Shown here: positions 16,742 through 26,249 of the stretch, one piece after another
Layout: every line of letters starts with the position of its first letter
Numbering within the stretch: position 1 is the stretch's first letter
From: an uncultured Tessaracoccus sp.
GTDB lineage: Bacteria; Actinomycetota; Actinomycetes; Propionibacteriales; Propionibacteriaceae
Assembly (NCBI RefSeq): GCF_947286155.1
Contig: NZ_CAMYPD010000004.1
Coordinates: forward strand, 1 to 64,000
Direction of reading: 5' to 3'
DNA length: 64,000 nucleotides
Notes under the pieces: generated by a model
What the model saw: the letters and a program-made list of their open reading frames with translations, nothing else
The model's database searches: none
What the model was told of the DNA's origin: nothing
Position numbers and translations under genes: made by a program

Positions 16742-17782
16742 TCAGGGCTTATCGGGGTGCTCCACCGTCGGAGCCTGCACGTCGATCGATTCGCCGTCGA
16801 ACGTCACCTTCGACAACCACAGTTGGCGCCCGCTTACTTCGTCGCCGACCTCACCCGGAACCCAAGCGTGGTAGGCGATCCACCACTGACCATTGGCTTC
16901 GACAAACTGGCAGTGGCCAGGGCCGGCCGCGACGTCGTTGGCCATCATCACCGGCTCCGGATCCTTGCGCCACGTCCCATCCGGAGCATCCGCGACGGCG
17001 TGCCCCATCGCGTAGTCCTCCGAGCCGTAGTCATTCGCGGAGTACAGCATGTGGAACACACCGTCGACCTCGACCACCGCAGGCCCCTCGACCAGGTTGC
17101 CTTCCCAGTCTTCCGTCTGCTTGAAGAGGTTCTTCGTTTCGCCCTCTATCCTTTGGCCGTCGTCGGACAGCTTGGCTACCTTGATCCAGGTATCGACGCC
17201 GATGGCGTTGCCGTCGTTCTTCCAGAACAGCCATTTGGACCCATCAGAGGCGATGAACGGCGAAGCATCGATAGAACCGCCCTCCTCGACTTCACAGATG
17301 ATGGGTTCCTCGGAAGTGTCTTCGTACGGCCCTGCGGCTTGCTCCGACGTGGCAACTCCGATGCACTGCCACTGCGGGTCTGGCGCCTTGGTGGTGTAGT
17401 ACATGCGGTAGGTGCCGTCGTCCCACTCGATGGCCTCGGGGGCCCAGACTTTGCCCGCGCTCGTCCACGAGGCCAATGTGGGCATGGCGTCGACCGACTG
17501 CGACCAGTCGACCATGTCCGGGCTGGTGAGCACCTGGACGTTCATACCGTTGCCGTTGGTGGCGATGGCGATATACCCGTCGTCGGTATTCAAGATCTGC
17601 GGATCCGGAAAATTGTGCGCGTAGACCGGGTTCGTGAATCCCATCTGCTCTTCCTTAGCTGTCTGTGCTAACGACTCGCTCGCTTGCGGTGTGACCGGGG
17701 AGCCTTCAGCACTGCCGTCCGCCCCACAGCCTGCAAGGACGAGTGCGGCGACGGCAGCGACCGTCAGGAGTTTGCGCATCAT
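16742..17782 (-). CDS. GH43-family glycosidase lipoprotein
   Basis: This 346-residue protein starts with a lipoprotein signal, and the lipobox LVLAGC ends at C19. The five-bladed GH43 catalytic domain follows. The general base Asp lies in NFPDPQ (D60), the pKa-modulating Asp in GSIDASPF and the acid Glu in LVEGPAVVEV. The family cleaves arabinan or arabinoxylan side chains. It is anchored outside the membrane. The ATG at 17782 overlaps the upstream GH43 stop (ATGATG). It is the last gene of the arabinan operon. Confidence 0.88.
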   Translation of the reverse strand: MMRKLLTVAAVAALVLAGCGADGSAEGSPVTPQASESLAQTAKEEQMGFTNPVYAHNFPDPQILNTDDGYIAIATNGNGMNVQVLTSPDMVDWSQSVDAMPTLASWTSAGKVWAPEAIEWDDGTYRMYYTTKAPDPQWQCIGVATSEQAAGPYEDTSEEPIICEVEEGGSIDASPFIASDGSKWLFWKNDGNAIGVDTWIKVAKLSDDGQRIEGETKNLFKQTEDWEGNLVEGPAVVEVDGVFHMLYSANDYGSEDYAMGHAVADAPDGTWRKDPEPVMMANDVAAGPGHCQFVEANGQWWIAYHAWVPGEVGDEVSGRQLWLSKVTFDGESIDVQAPTVEHPDKP

Positions 17783-20016
17783 TCGTCCTCCGGCCAGGTG
17801 GCCTCGGACATCGAGACCCAGTGGAACTCCGCGGCGGCCTCGGGCTGGGCGCCGCCACCGGCGTGGAGGCCCACGAGCGGCGAGGTGCCCTCGTCGAGCA
17901 CCCAAGTGGCGCCCCAGATCCAGGTCTCGCCGCCGTCGCGGCTGATCGCGGAGCGGTACAGGTGCTCACCTGCATCGTTCATGTGGTGCGCGAGCCGCAT
18001 GCGCATCGTGGGGGCAGTGGGACCGACGATCGCTCCGCCGAAGATGGTGCGGTCGTCGTCCTCGGCCACCCGGTGCTCCCGGCCGAACTCGACCGTACGG
18101 GTGCCCCAGATCGCCACGGCGGACAGTCGGGCGAAGTCATCGTCGTCGTTGTAAGCGATGAGGCCGGCCTGCTGGTGGTTGCGGACGTCGTCCTCGCCGA
18201 GATCGAGCGTGAACTCGGTCTCGATGATCCAGTCGCCCTCGCCAGCCTCGGTAAGCAGCAGCGGGGCGGAGTTGTTGGCCTCGGCGAGATCCACGGCGCG
18301 CAGCGGCCAGTGCAGGCTGCCGTCGCGCACCTCGACTGCCTCGTCCTCGCGGACCCACTGCCAGCGATCCGAGACGCCGCACGTGAAGTCCTCCCGCCAC
18401 AGCTCGGCGGTGGGCTCGGGCTGCGGGGCGAGCTCCGTGGGCTCGACGGCGGGCTTGGCCACCTTCACGTTGTCGACGAGCCCGGCACCCTTGATGGACA
18501 GCGGACGCGCCTCGCGCTTGAGGTTCTTGGCCGTGAGGCTCACGTGCGAGCTGGCATTGGACTGCCCGCCCTCGCTGACCTCAGCCACCACTTCGTCGCC
18601 GCGCACGGTGACCGTGACGCGTCGCCAGCCGTCGGTGGCGCGCAGGGCGGTCTCGCCGTGGTCGCCTCGGGCCTTCACGCGGAAGTTCTCCGACGTCGGG
18701 TCCAGCGTCGCGGTGAGGCCATGGCCGAGATCCAGGGTCACGGCATCGTCGCCCAGCAGGACGTCGACACTCACTCGCACATCACCCGCAGGAAGATCCG
18801 TGGTGGAGCGGGCGTTGCCCTTGACCACACCGACGTCGCCACCTGCGGGATCGCTGCCCGCGGCCATGTTGCGGAAGCCGTCCGCGGGAGCCCACGGCGT
18901 CGCGTCCAGGAGCGACGCGGTCACGGGTGCGGTCTGCGGGCCCTCGCTCGGGCCGCGGCCGGCGCGCACCTCGGGCCAGCCGTCGATCCAGTCGACGGGA
19001 TCGATGAGCATCGGCCGGCGGTTGATGCCGTACGGCTCGGTCAGCCACGGCTCGTCTCGGTCGATCGCGTGGTAGACGATCCAGTCCTTGCCGGACGCGT
19101 CCGTCATCATCGCGTGGTGTCCGGCGCCGATCCAACGGTTGCCGTTTTGCGTGAGCAACACGGAACCGCCGGTGACGGAGGCGGTCATGTCGAGTCCTTC
19201 CTTGTCCAGGAACGGTCCCCGAGGGGAACGCGAGCGCCCGACGAACACCGAGTACCCCGTCGAGGGTCCGGCGCAGCAGTTGGCGCTCGATCCGGTGAGG
19301 TAGTACCAGCCGTCACGATGCGTCACGTAGGCGGCCTCGTACCGGTCCCAGGCACCGACGAGGTTCGACTCCCCCACCGTCTGCAGGCCGGTGTGATCCA
19401 GCTCGATGACATGCATGCCACCGAAGTAGTTGCCCCAATAGAGGTAGTTCCTGCCTTCGGTGTCGGTGAAGCCCGCGGGGTCGATCGTGTTGAGGAATCG
19501 TCCGTCGTCACCCTGGCTGGGGGCGATGAGTGGCTCCTCCGTGGGCGTCCACGGTCCCGCCGGCGAGTCAGCCGTGGCCACGCCGATGGCGGGGTCCCAG
19601 TCGTCGGTGTTCAGGGTGGTGTCCGTGACGGTGAAGTACATGACGTACTGACCGTCGATGTAACGCACGTCGGGCGCCCACAGACCAGCGCTCGACGTCG
19701 CCCAGCTCGGTCGGTTGCTCTCGGTGAAGATGGGCCCGAGGTACTCCCACTCGATCCAGTCACGGGTGCGCGCGATGTGACCGATCCCCGGCGGGTCTCC
19801 CGCACGCAGCGGGTCGGCCGTCGCGTAGGCGTAGGTCCAGCCGTCCTGGGCATCAATGACCGCAGGGTCCGCGTAAGTGTCCGCGAACGGCTGGGACACG
19901 GCGTTGGTGTACGTCCCCGGTTCGGCACCGGGGGTGTCGGCGTGTGCGATGGAACCGGCGATGCCGAGCATCAGCGCTGCGGCGGAGGCTCCGATTCGGT
20001 GGTTGATGCGTCGCAT
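17779..20016 (-). CDS. Secreted GH43-family arabinan hydrolase with C-terminal sandwich domains
   Basis: The 745-residue protein has a signal peptide (SAAALMLGIAGSIAHA, cleavage near residue 26). The GH43 domain follows, with FADTYADPAVIDAQDG carrying the base Asp and TIDPAGFTDTEGRNYLYWG and RYEAAYVTHRDGWYYLTGS the later catalytic strands. From about residue 370 a second part resembles the GH43 C-terminal beta-sandwich and a concanavalin-like module ending HWVSMSEATW. The likely substrate is extracellular arabinan. GAAAGGAG precedes the start at the usual distance. No anchor is visible. Confidence 0.87.
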   Translation of the reverse strand: MRRINHRIGASAAALMLGIAGSIAHADTPGAEPGTYTNAVSQPFADTYADPAVIDAQDGWTYAYATADPLRAGDPPGIGHIARTRDWIEWEYLGPIFTESNRPSWATSSAGLWAPDVRYIDGQYVMYFTVTDTTLNTDDWDPAIGVATADSPAGPWTPTEEPLIAPSQGDDGRFLNTIDPAGFTDTEGRNYLYWGNYFGGMHVIELDHTGLQTVGESNLVGAWDRYEAAYVTHRDGWYYLTGSSANCCAGPSTGYSVFVGRSRSPRGPFLDKEGLDMTASVTGGSVLLTQNGNRWIGAGHHAMMTDASGKDWIVYHAIDRDEPWLTEPYGINRRPMLIDPVDWIDGWPEVRAGRGPSEGPQTAPVTASLLDATPWAPADGFRNMAAGSDPAGGDVGVVKGNARSTTDLPAGDVRVSVDVLLGDDAVTLDLGHGLTATLDPTSENFRVKARGDHGETALRATDGWRRVTVTVRGDEVVAEVSEGGQSNASSHVSLTAKNLKREARPLSIKGAGLVDNVKVAKPAVEPTELAPQPEPTAELWREDFTCGVSDRWQWVREDEAVEVRDGSLHWPLRAVDLAEANNSAPLLLTEAGEGDWIIETEFTLDLGEDDVRNHQQAGLIAYNDDDDFARLSAVAIWGTRTVEFGREHRVAEDDDRTIFGGAIVGPTAPTMRMRLAHHMNDAGEHLYRSAISRDGGETWIWGATWVLDEGTSPLVGLHAGGGAQPEAAAEFHWVSMSEATWPEDE

Positions 20017-20038
20017 GGGGGTCTCCTTTCGGCGACGG

Positions 20039-20869
20039 TCAGCCCTTCAGGCCGGACGTGGCGACGCCTTCGATGATGTAGCGCTGCAGAATGGTGTAAA
20101 TAATGAGGACGGGCACGGCCGCCAAGCACGCGCCAGCCATGATGACCGGGTAGTCGATGGTGTAGGCGCCCTGCAGCCGCGACAAGCCGATAGGCAGCGT
20201 CAGCATCTCGTCGCTGAACATGACGTAGAGCGGCCAGACGAAGTCGTTCCAGTTCGCCAAGAAGCTCAGAATGAACAGCGTCAGGGCTGCTCCCCGAACG
20301 TTTGGCAACATCACACTAAAGAACGTTCGGAACGGACCGGCACCATCAATACGGGCAGACTCTTCGAGTTCCTTGGGTACCGCCAGGAAGAACTGGCGCA
20401 TAAAGAACACACCAAACGCTCCGGCAGCTCCAGGCACGATGAGAGCCTGCAAGCTGTCGAGCCATGCGAGTTTGCTCATCAGCTCGAAGTTCGGCATCAA
20501 GAATACGAACCCCGGCACAAACATGGTGAGCAGGATGAACCCGAACAGTACGTTCTTGCCCGGCAAGTACAGGCGCGCCAAGGCGTAGCCAGCCATGGAC
20601 GCGACGGCAACCACCAGCGTGGCGTGTAGCGTCGCGGCGATCAGCGAGTTCGCGAACCAGCGAAACACGGGCGACGAGGCATCTTCGAAAAAGAGCCGGT
20701 AGTACGCCCGGAGCGTCCACTGTTCGGGGACGATCGTCGGCGGCATCGCGCGACCCTCGAGCGCCGTCTTGAAGCTGGTGAGGATCATCATCACGATGGG
20801 CGCGAAAAAGATGAACGCCAACAGCACGATCATGATCCAGAACAGGATCTTGGAAATGGTGCGACTCAT
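20039..20869 (-). CDS. Carbohydrate ABC transporter permease (MalG-type)
   Basis: This 276-residue inner-membrane protein has six predicted membrane segments and the EAA loop ELEESARIDGAGPFRTFFSV that contacts the ATPase. With the MalF-type partner it forms the channel of the sugar importer. No ATPase gene is in the operon, so a shared MsiK-type ATPase elsewhere is likely, as is usual in actinobacteria. The start overlaps the upstream permease stop (ATGA). Confidence 0.92.
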   Translation of the reverse strand: MSRTISKILFWIMIVLLAFIFFAPIVMMILTSFKTALEGRAMPPTIVPEQWTLRAYYRLFFEDASSPVFRWFANSLIAATLHATLVVAVASMAGYALARLYLPGKNVLFGFILLTMFVPGFVFLMPNFELMSKLAWLDSLQALIVPGAAGAFGVFFMRQFFLAVPKELEESARIDGAGPFRTFFSVMLPNVRGAALTLFILSFLANWNDFVWPLYVMFSDEMLTLPIGLSRLQGAYTIDYPVIMAGACLAAVPVLIIYTILQRYIIEGVATSGLKG

Positions 20870-21843
20870 GCGACGCTCCCCCGCTTCTGCTTGGCCAAGA
20901 ATGCCTTCTCAGCTGCCTTGGCCTGCTTCCTCTCCCGCGCAGCGTCCTTGTCTCGCACGAGCCAGAAGTTGATGACAGAGATAATCGCCAAGAAGATGGC
21001 CAGAATGTAGCTTTGCGCGGCTGCAGCACCGGCGCGCCCCTGGTTGAAGCCGAGGTCGGTCATGACCATGATGGCTGTCCTCGTCGATTCAGCCGGGCCA
21101 CCATTGGTGATCATGTAAGCCTGGCCGAACATGTTGGCACTGGCCAGCGTCGTGGTGATGAGCACGAAGATGAGCACTGGCCGCAACCCAGGGATGGTGA
21201 TGTGGACGAAACGCTTCCAGGCGGTAGCACCGTCGAGTTCTGCAGCCTCGTACTGGGCCTTGGGGATCTCGGCAAGGCCGGCCATGTAGATGACGGCGTT
21301 AAACCCCACCGTCCACCACACTGTGACGCCGACGAGAGAAATCCATGCCCACGGCTGGTCGGTCGTCCACTGGATCTCGACTCCGAGTAGGGCGTTGACC
21401 AGACCGAAGTTGCCGTCGAGCAGGTAACTCCACAGCACACCGATCACAGAGACGCCCAGGACGTACGGGGCGAAGAACGCCGCCCGGAAGAACGTGCGTC
21501 CGGGGAACTTTCGGTGGAGCAGCAGCGCCAGCCCCAGCGGAACGGTAAGGAGGAACGGAACGCTGATCACCGTGAAGATCAGCGTATTCTTCATGCCGTT
21601 CCAAAACGGCTGCGCCGTGAGCGACTCTCCGTCGAAGAGATCAGCGTAGTTTTGCAGACCAACGAAGGGGCGGCCAGGCAAGCTGAAGTCCCACTCGTGC
21701 AACGAGATCCACAGGCCGTAAATAGCCGGCACGATGATGAACATCGTGAACAGCACCAGATACGGCGCGAGGAAAGCAATTGCCACCCAGGGCGAACCGT
21801 GTACCCGGCTCGCCCTGGGATGCTTCGATCGGGATCGAGACAT
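20866..21843 (-). CDS. Carbohydrate ABC transporter permease (MalF-type)
   Basis: The 325-residue permease has a cytoplasmic basic N-terminus, six membrane segments (starting WVAIAFLAPYLVLFTMFIIV) and the EAA loop YEAAELDGATAWKRFVHITI. A long basic and alanine-rich C-terminal tail (DKDAARERKQAKAAEKAF) follows the last segment. It overlaps the solute-binding protein gene by one base and the MalG-type gene by ATGA. Confidence 0.92.
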   Translation of the reverse strand: MSRSRSKHPRASRVHGSPWVAIAFLAPYLVLFTMFIIVPAIYGLWISLHEWDFSLPGRPFVGLQNYADLFDGESLTAQPFWNGMKNTLIFTVISVPFLLTVPLGLALLLHRKFPGRTFFRAAFFAPYVLGVSVIGVLWSYLLDGNFGLVNALLGVEIQWTTDQPWAWISLVGVTVWWTVGFNAVIYMAGLAEIPKAQYEAAELDGATAWKRFVHITIPGLRPVLIFVLITTTLASANMFGQAYMITNGGPAESTRTAIMVMTDLGFNQGRAGAAAAQSYILAIFLAIISVINFWLVRDKDAARERKQAKAAEKAFLAKQKRGSVA

Positions 21844-23180
21844 TAGCCTTCGTACTTCTTCCGGTTCGCCTCAAGGAGCTTGTTCGCACGGCTCACCGAC
21901 GCATCCAGCTCCGACTTCAAATCCTTGCCACCAAGCATCACGTTGTTGAGCGCCTTGTCGAACTCGGCGCCAACGTCGCCAATGCCTGGGATGGTGGGCG
22001 GGAAGTGCAGCACATCGATCTGCTCGGCGAACTTCGGCTGGTGTTCGAGCTTCTTGAACTCTTCGGACTCACGCACCTCGTTACGGGCAGGCACCTGGCC
22101 GCCCTTCGCCCATTCGACGGACTGTTCGGAGACGTAGTTCAAGAACACACGCGAAGCCTGCTGCTTATTCTCATCTGGCTTGTTCTGCACGGGCAGCGCC
22201 ATCTGGTGGGAGCTCGACCACGCGGCATCCTGACCGCCGATGTTCGGGAGTCGGACCACGTCCCACTCCAGGTCTTTCTTCTCGCCGAGAGTGTTGATCG
22301 CCCAGATGCCGTTCCAGTTGAAGGCGCACTCGCCGTTTTGCAGAGCAATGAAGTCGGCGTCTTGGGCTACCTTCGACGGGCTGTGCCCATCCTTCACAAG
22401 GCCTAGCCACCACTCGAACGCCTTCACTGCCTCGGGCGAGTTCCACGTCGCCTCCGTGGCGTCGTCGTTGTACATGGAGCCGCCGAACTGGTAGATGAGC
22501 GATTGCATCGACTGGCCACCCGTGAACAAGTGCGGACTTGCCCAGTGACCCTTGATGCCCTTGCCCTTCAGTTTGTCGAGCGCGTCCATGTAGGCGTCGA
22601 AGGTCATTGGCGGCTGCTCGGGGTCGAGTCCGACCTTCTCCATGACGGCCTTGTTGTAGAAGAACCCGAGCGGGTGCACATCGAGCGGCAGTGCGTAGCG
22701 CTTGTCTTTGTAGATACCTGCTTGCCAAGGAACCTCAGCGAAGTCGTCGCCCTTGAGATCGAGTGCCTTCGCGACGTCGTCGAGCGGCTGGATCACGTTT
22801 CTAGCAGCGTTCGTAGCGACGGAGTCGACGTGCATCACACAGATGTCGGGGCCCTTACCAGAAGACACCGCGGTGGGAAGCTTCGTGTAGAAGTCAGACC
22901 ACTGCATGGTGTTGAACTCAACCTTGATGTTGTCGTGCTCTTTGTGGAATGCGTCGACAATCTTCTTCATGTAGGCGCCGTCACCGCCGGTGAACCCGTT
23001 CCAGAACGCGAGCGTGACAGCGGGGCCGTCGTATCCGCCCTTGCCGCCGTCGCCGCTGGCTTCGTTATTGCCGCCGCCTTGGTCCGTCGCAGATTTACCG
23101 CCGCCACAAGCGGAGAGCCCACCGAGAGCGAGCGCGCCGGCAGAGACGCCAAGCAGGTTTCGTCGAGACATGGTTCGCAT
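21843..23180 (-). CDS. Sugar ABC transporter substrate-binding lipoprotein with Tat signal
   Basis: This 445-residue protein starts MRTMSRRNLLGVSAGALALG, a twin-arginine (SRRNLLG) signal, with the lipobox LSAC just after. It is therefore a Tat-exported lipoprotein. The mature part is a family-1 extracellular solute-binding protein (VTLAFWNGFTGGDGAYMKKI). It should capture arabino-oligosaccharides for the two permeases. I chose the ATG at 23180, which has AAAGGA at good distance; the longer frame runs into the 3' end of the GH51 gene. Confidence 0.9.
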   Translation of the reverse strand: MRTMSRRNLLGVSAGALALGGLSACGGGKSATDQGGGNNEASGDGGKGGYDGPAVTLAFWNGFTGGDGAYMKKIVDAFHKEHDNIKVEFNTMQWSDFYTKLPTAVSSGKGPDICVMHVDSVATNAARNVIQPLDDVAKALDLKGDDFAEVPWQAGIYKDKRYALPLDVHPLGFFYNKAVMEKVGLDPEQPPMTFDAYMDALDKLKGKGIKGHWASPHLFTGGQSMQSLIYQFGGSMYNDDATEATWNSPEAVKAFEWWLGLVKDGHSPSKVAQDADFIALQNGECAFNWNGIWAINTLGEKKDLEWDVVRLPNIGGQDAAWSSSHQMALPVQNKPDENKQQASRVFLNYVSEQSVEWAKGGQVPARNEVRESEEFKKLEHQPKFAEQIDVLHFPPTIPGIGDVGAEFDKALNNVMLGGKDLKSELDASVSRANKLLEANRKKYEG

Positions 23181-23200
23181 GATGTGTTTCCTTTCGGTTC

Positions 23201-24706
23201 TCAGCGTTGAGAGGTTTGTAGTCGGATGCAGTGCCAGGACACCGCCGGAAGATCCGCCGTGAGGCATCCGCCTTCGACGCGCGCCTCACCCATGCGGGGC
23301 TGCACCGCGTCGGGATGCTCCTGGTCGTTGACGATGCTGTGGTCATCTTCGTGAAGGAGCAGATGCTCCACGAGTGTGACGTCACCTAGTGCGGAGAAGT
23401 CGAGATTCAGCTCGCAGGCATCGTCGAGGCTCCGGTTCACGACGAAGAGTGCAAGCTCGCCATCGTCGTCGAGCGTGGCGGTTGCCCAGAGCTGCGGAAC
23501 CTCGCCGTATGCCGGGGTGTCGATGATGGGCGACTCCATCGCGATGTCGAGCACCGTGCCCTTGGCGTACTTACTCGTGAGCGCGAACGGGTAGAAGATG
23601 GTCTGCCGCCACGCGGGACCGCCCGGCTCGGAGCGAATGGGTGCGATGATGTTGGCGAGCTGCGCCTGACAAGCCATACCTACGTCACGGCTGCGGTTCA
23701 CGAGCGTGATGAGGAACGACCCGACGACCACCGCGTCGAGCACGGAGTATGTGTCTTCGATGAGGCGCGGGGCGTGCTGGATCTCGATGGAGTTCTCGCC
23801 GCCGAAGCGCGACTGGTACCAGACGTTCCATTCGTCGAAGCTCACCGTGATGCGCTTGGTGGACTGCTTCACCGCAGCAACGTGGTCAGCAGTAGCACGA
23901 ACGGATGCGATGAAACGATCCATGTCTTCCGCGGCACACAGGAAGCTCACCACGTCGCCTTCAATGGGCTCGTAGTAGGCGTGTGCGCTGATGTTTGAGA
24001 CGTAGTCGAAGGTGTGTTCGAGCACTTCTCGTTCCCAGGTGCCGAAGGTTGGCATCTGACGATTGGACGATCCACAGGCGACGAGTTCGAGAGTGTCGTC
24101 GAAGCGGTGGAAGACGTTGGCCACTTCCTGGCTGAGCCTCGCGTATTCGTGGGCTGTCTTGTGACCTACCTGCCACGGGCCATCCATTTCGTTGCCCAGG
24201 CACCATATGCCAACGTTCCACGGCCGCTCGTATCCGTGGGCGACACGACGGTCGGCAAGCTCAGTACCTTGCTCTCCATTGACGTACTCGAGATATTCCA
24301 TGGCTTCGGCCATGCCGCGTGAACCGAGGTTCACCGCCAGCATGGGCTCGATGCCCATGCGCTCGCACCACGCAAGGAACTCGTTGGTGCCCACCTCATT
24401 GGGCTCGATGGAGCGCCAACCGTAGTCAAGGCGGGTGGGGCGCTCTTCCTTCGGCCCTACGCCGTCTTCCCAACGGTAGCCCGAGACGAAGTTTCCGCCC
24501 GGATAACGAACGAGAGTGACTCCCATTTCTCGCACCAACTCGGCGACGTCCTTACGGAACCCGTGTTCGTCGGCCGATGGGTGGTCTGGCTCAAAAATTC
24601 CTGTGTAAACGCACCGCCCCATGTGCTCGACAAACGACCCGAATACGCGTGGGTTCACTGGCCCGTGATGCCAAGCCGGATGAATCACGGCGTTCGCCTT
24701 GCCCAT
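23201..24706 (-). CDS. abfA: Alpha-L-arabinofuranosidase, GH51
   Basis: The 501-residue protein is a canonical intracellular GH51 enzyme that releases L-arabinose from imported oligosaccharides. The acid/base is E173 in CLGNEMDGPW and the nucleophile is E291 in VSFDEWNVWY. No signal peptide is present. The ATG at 24706 has AAGGAG nine bases upstream. It is the first gene of the five-enzyme/transporter operon and is divergent from the LacI regulator. Confidence 0.94.
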   Translation of the reverse strand: MGKANAVIHPAWHHGPVNPRVFGSFVEHMGRCVYTGIFEPDHPSADEHGFRKDVAELVREMGVTLVRYPGGNFVSGYRWEDGVGPKEERPTRLDYGWRSIEPNEVGTNEFLAWCERMGIEPMLAVNLGSRGMAEAMEYLEYVNGEQGTELADRRVAHGYERPWNVGIWCLGNEMDGPWQVGHKTAHEYARLSQEVANVFHRFDDTLELVACGSSNRQMPTFGTWEREVLEHTFDYVSNISAHAYYEPIEGDVVSFLCAAEDMDRFIASVRATADHVAAVKQSTKRITVSFDEWNVWYQSRFGGENSIEIQHAPRLIEDTYSVLDAVVVGSFLITLVNRSRDVGMACQAQLANIIAPIRSEPGGPAWRQTIFYPFALTSKYAKGTVLDIAMESPIIDTPAYGEVPQLWATATLDDDGELALFVVNRSLDDACELNLDFSALGDVTLVEHLLLHEDDHSIVNDQEHPDAVQPRMGEARVEGGCLTADLPAVSWHCIRLQTSQR

Positions 24707-24741
24707 ATAAAGCCACTCCTTCGTGCTTCGCAACTCTGCGG

Positions 24742-24790
24742 TTACAACGGGAGCAAATCCCGGATGCACGCAATATTACAACGGAGGTAA
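24742..24790. promoter_or_regulatory. Direct repeats in the abfA-lacI intergenic region, candidate operator
   Basis: TTACAACGGGAGCAAA (24742-24757) recurs 34 bases later as TTACAACGGAGGTAAA (24776-24791), with three differences. The first copy overlaps an inverted repeat, CGGGA(GCAAA)TCCCG (24748-24762). These lie between two divergent starts and may bind the LacI-type regulator, although LacI proteins usually prefer palindromes with a central CG. Confidence 0.4.
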
Positions 24791-24880
24791 ACTCGGCACA
24801 AGAGGGCATCATGAATGTTCACAAAGCAGTGGACTAGGCCCTTGTCAGGCACAAGAATGAGTCAGAATAGGATTGGTCGC

Positions 24881-25876
24881 ATGGCGGTCAGGCTGCAAGA
24901 TGTCGCCCGGGAAGCCGGGGTCTCGATTAAGACGGTGTCGAACGTCGTGAACAACCGTCCCGTGGTGCGCCCAGCCACCCGGGAACGCGTCGAGGCGGCT
25001 ATCGAAGCGCTCGGGTATCGCCCCAACGCTACTGCCCGACAACTGCGATACGGACGCTCGGGGTTCCTGGCGCTCGTCGTGCCCCAGATCGATTCACCCT
25101 ATTTCTCCACGCTTGCCAGCGCATTTACTCAGAAGGCACTCCAGCGGGGGTGGGTCACGCTGTTGGAATCGACGCAGGGTTCCCGTGAAGCTGAACTCGC
25201 GGTACTCGCCGGTCAGCAAAGCCACCTCGTGGACGGCATCGCTTTCTCCCCACTGTCGCTCTCACCCGCCGATGTCCGCCACCGCACAGATGCCACACCG
25301 ATGGTGTTGCTCGGCGAGCGAGGCATCCCCGACGGGTTCCCCCACGTGGCCGTCGACTCGGTCGCGGCGGCGAACGCCGTCGTCGCACACCTCATTCAAG
25401 CAGGGCGAGAAAGGATCGCCGCGATCGGTGTGGAATCGGTGCAAGGGACGGCGTCAGTTCGTCTCGCTGGCTACCGTTCCGCCCTCGCTACGGCCGGACT
25501 CCCCGAACGTCCGGAGTACATCGTAGGGGTCAGCGAATACACCCGCAGCGCCGGGCGCGACGCCATGGCCGAACTCTTGCGCCTCCCAGAACCGCCCGAT
25601 GCAGTGTTTTGTTTCAACGACGTCATGGCGATCGGCGCGCTCAGGGCCTGCGCAGAGGCGGGCGTCGATGTGCCGTCGCAGGTGGCAATAGCGGGCTTCG
25701 ACGACATTCCTGAAGGAGAATTTAGCACGCCATCGCTCACCACGGTGCGCCCCGACTTGGACACGTTGGTGGACGGAATCCTCGACAACCTCCTCGGACA
25801 AATTCAAGGACACGAAGAGCAACTCGCCACGCTCATTGGCTGGGAGCTCGTCGTGAGAGAGAGCGCTCCTGCTTGA
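24881..25876 (+). CDS. LacI-family regulator of the arabinan locus
   Basis: This 331-residue protein has the N-terminal headpiece MAVRLQDVAREAGVSIKTVS, the hinge region of LacI proteins, and a periplasmic-binding-protein-like sensor ending IAGFDDIPEGEFSTPSLTTV. I started it at the ATG at 24881, which aligns with the family; 22 further codons upstream are non-homologous. It is transcribed away from the arabinan operon and is the obvious candidate to control it, with arabinose or an arabino-oligosaccharide as inducer. Confidence 0.9.
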   Translation: MAVRLQDVAREAGVSIKTVSNVVNNRPVVRPATRERVEAAIEALGYRPNATARQLRYGRSGFLALVVPQIDSPYFSTLASAFTQKALQRGWVTLLESTQGSREAELAVLAGQQSHLVDGIAFSPLSLSPADVRHRTDATPMVLLGERGIPDGFPHVAVDSVAAANAVVAHLIQAGRERIAAIGVESVQGTASVRLAGYRSALATAGLPERPEYIVGVSEYTRSAGRDAMAELLRLPEPPDAVFCFNDVMAIGALRACAEAGVDVPSQVAIAGFDDIPEGEFSTPSLTTVRPDLDTLVDGILDNLLGQIQGHEEQLATLIGWELVVRESAPA

Positions 25877-25925
25877 GCTAGCCGAAGGACACGGGTCCGC
25901 GATTCGCACGCGATGACCTACAGAT

Positions 25926-26249
25926 GTGGTGAAGAACGATGAGGTCCTCGAACAGCTTCGCGCATTCAACGCTGCTCGAGACGGGAACCAGTTTCATAGC
26001 CCTGAGAACTTGGCAAAATCCATTGCGATCGAGGCGGGAGAACTGCTCGAGTGTTTCCAGTGGAGAGCCCCAAGCGATTACTCCGCAATCCGATTGGAAC
26101 TCGCTGACGTGCTTTCCTACGCCTATCAACTAGCCGATGCTCTCTCTGAGGATCCGGGCGAGCTTGTGCTGGAAAAGCTCGCCATCACAGACCAGAAATA
26201 CCCCGTGGATAAGGCGTACGGAAGATCGGACAAGTATGACCAGCTTTAG
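25926..26249 (+). CDS. MazG-like nucleotide pyrophosphohydrolase
   Basis: The 107-residue protein is a single all-alpha NTP-pyrophosphatase domain of the MazG/dCTPase type. SIAIEAGELLECFQW provides the first metal-binding ExxE motif and RLELADVLSYAYQLAD the second ExxD motif. It would hydrolyse (d)NTPs to monophosphates. It starts with GTG. It overlaps the following GIY-YIG/DUF2075 gene by 14 bases, so the two were a unit. Confidence 0.82.
   Translation: MVKNDEVLEQLRAFNAARDGNQFHSPENLAKSIAIEAGELLECFQWRAPSDYSAIRLELADVLSYAYQLADALSEDPGELVLEKLAITDQKYPVDKAYGRSDKYDQL

Noticed and set aside
15283..17124. A 613-residue plus-strand open frame
   Set aside because: It is antisense to glycerate kinase and parts of two neighbours, and crosses three gene borders.
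17743..20076. A 777-residue plus-strand open frame
   Set aside because: It mirrors the GH43 gene, which has a signal peptide, catalytic motifs and a ribosome-binding site. The plus frame has none.
26130..26235. Longer N-terminus for the GIY-YIG/DUF2075 protein (start at 26137)
   Set aside because: The extra residues are the MazG-like gene in another frame. The ATG at 26236 gives the natural start.
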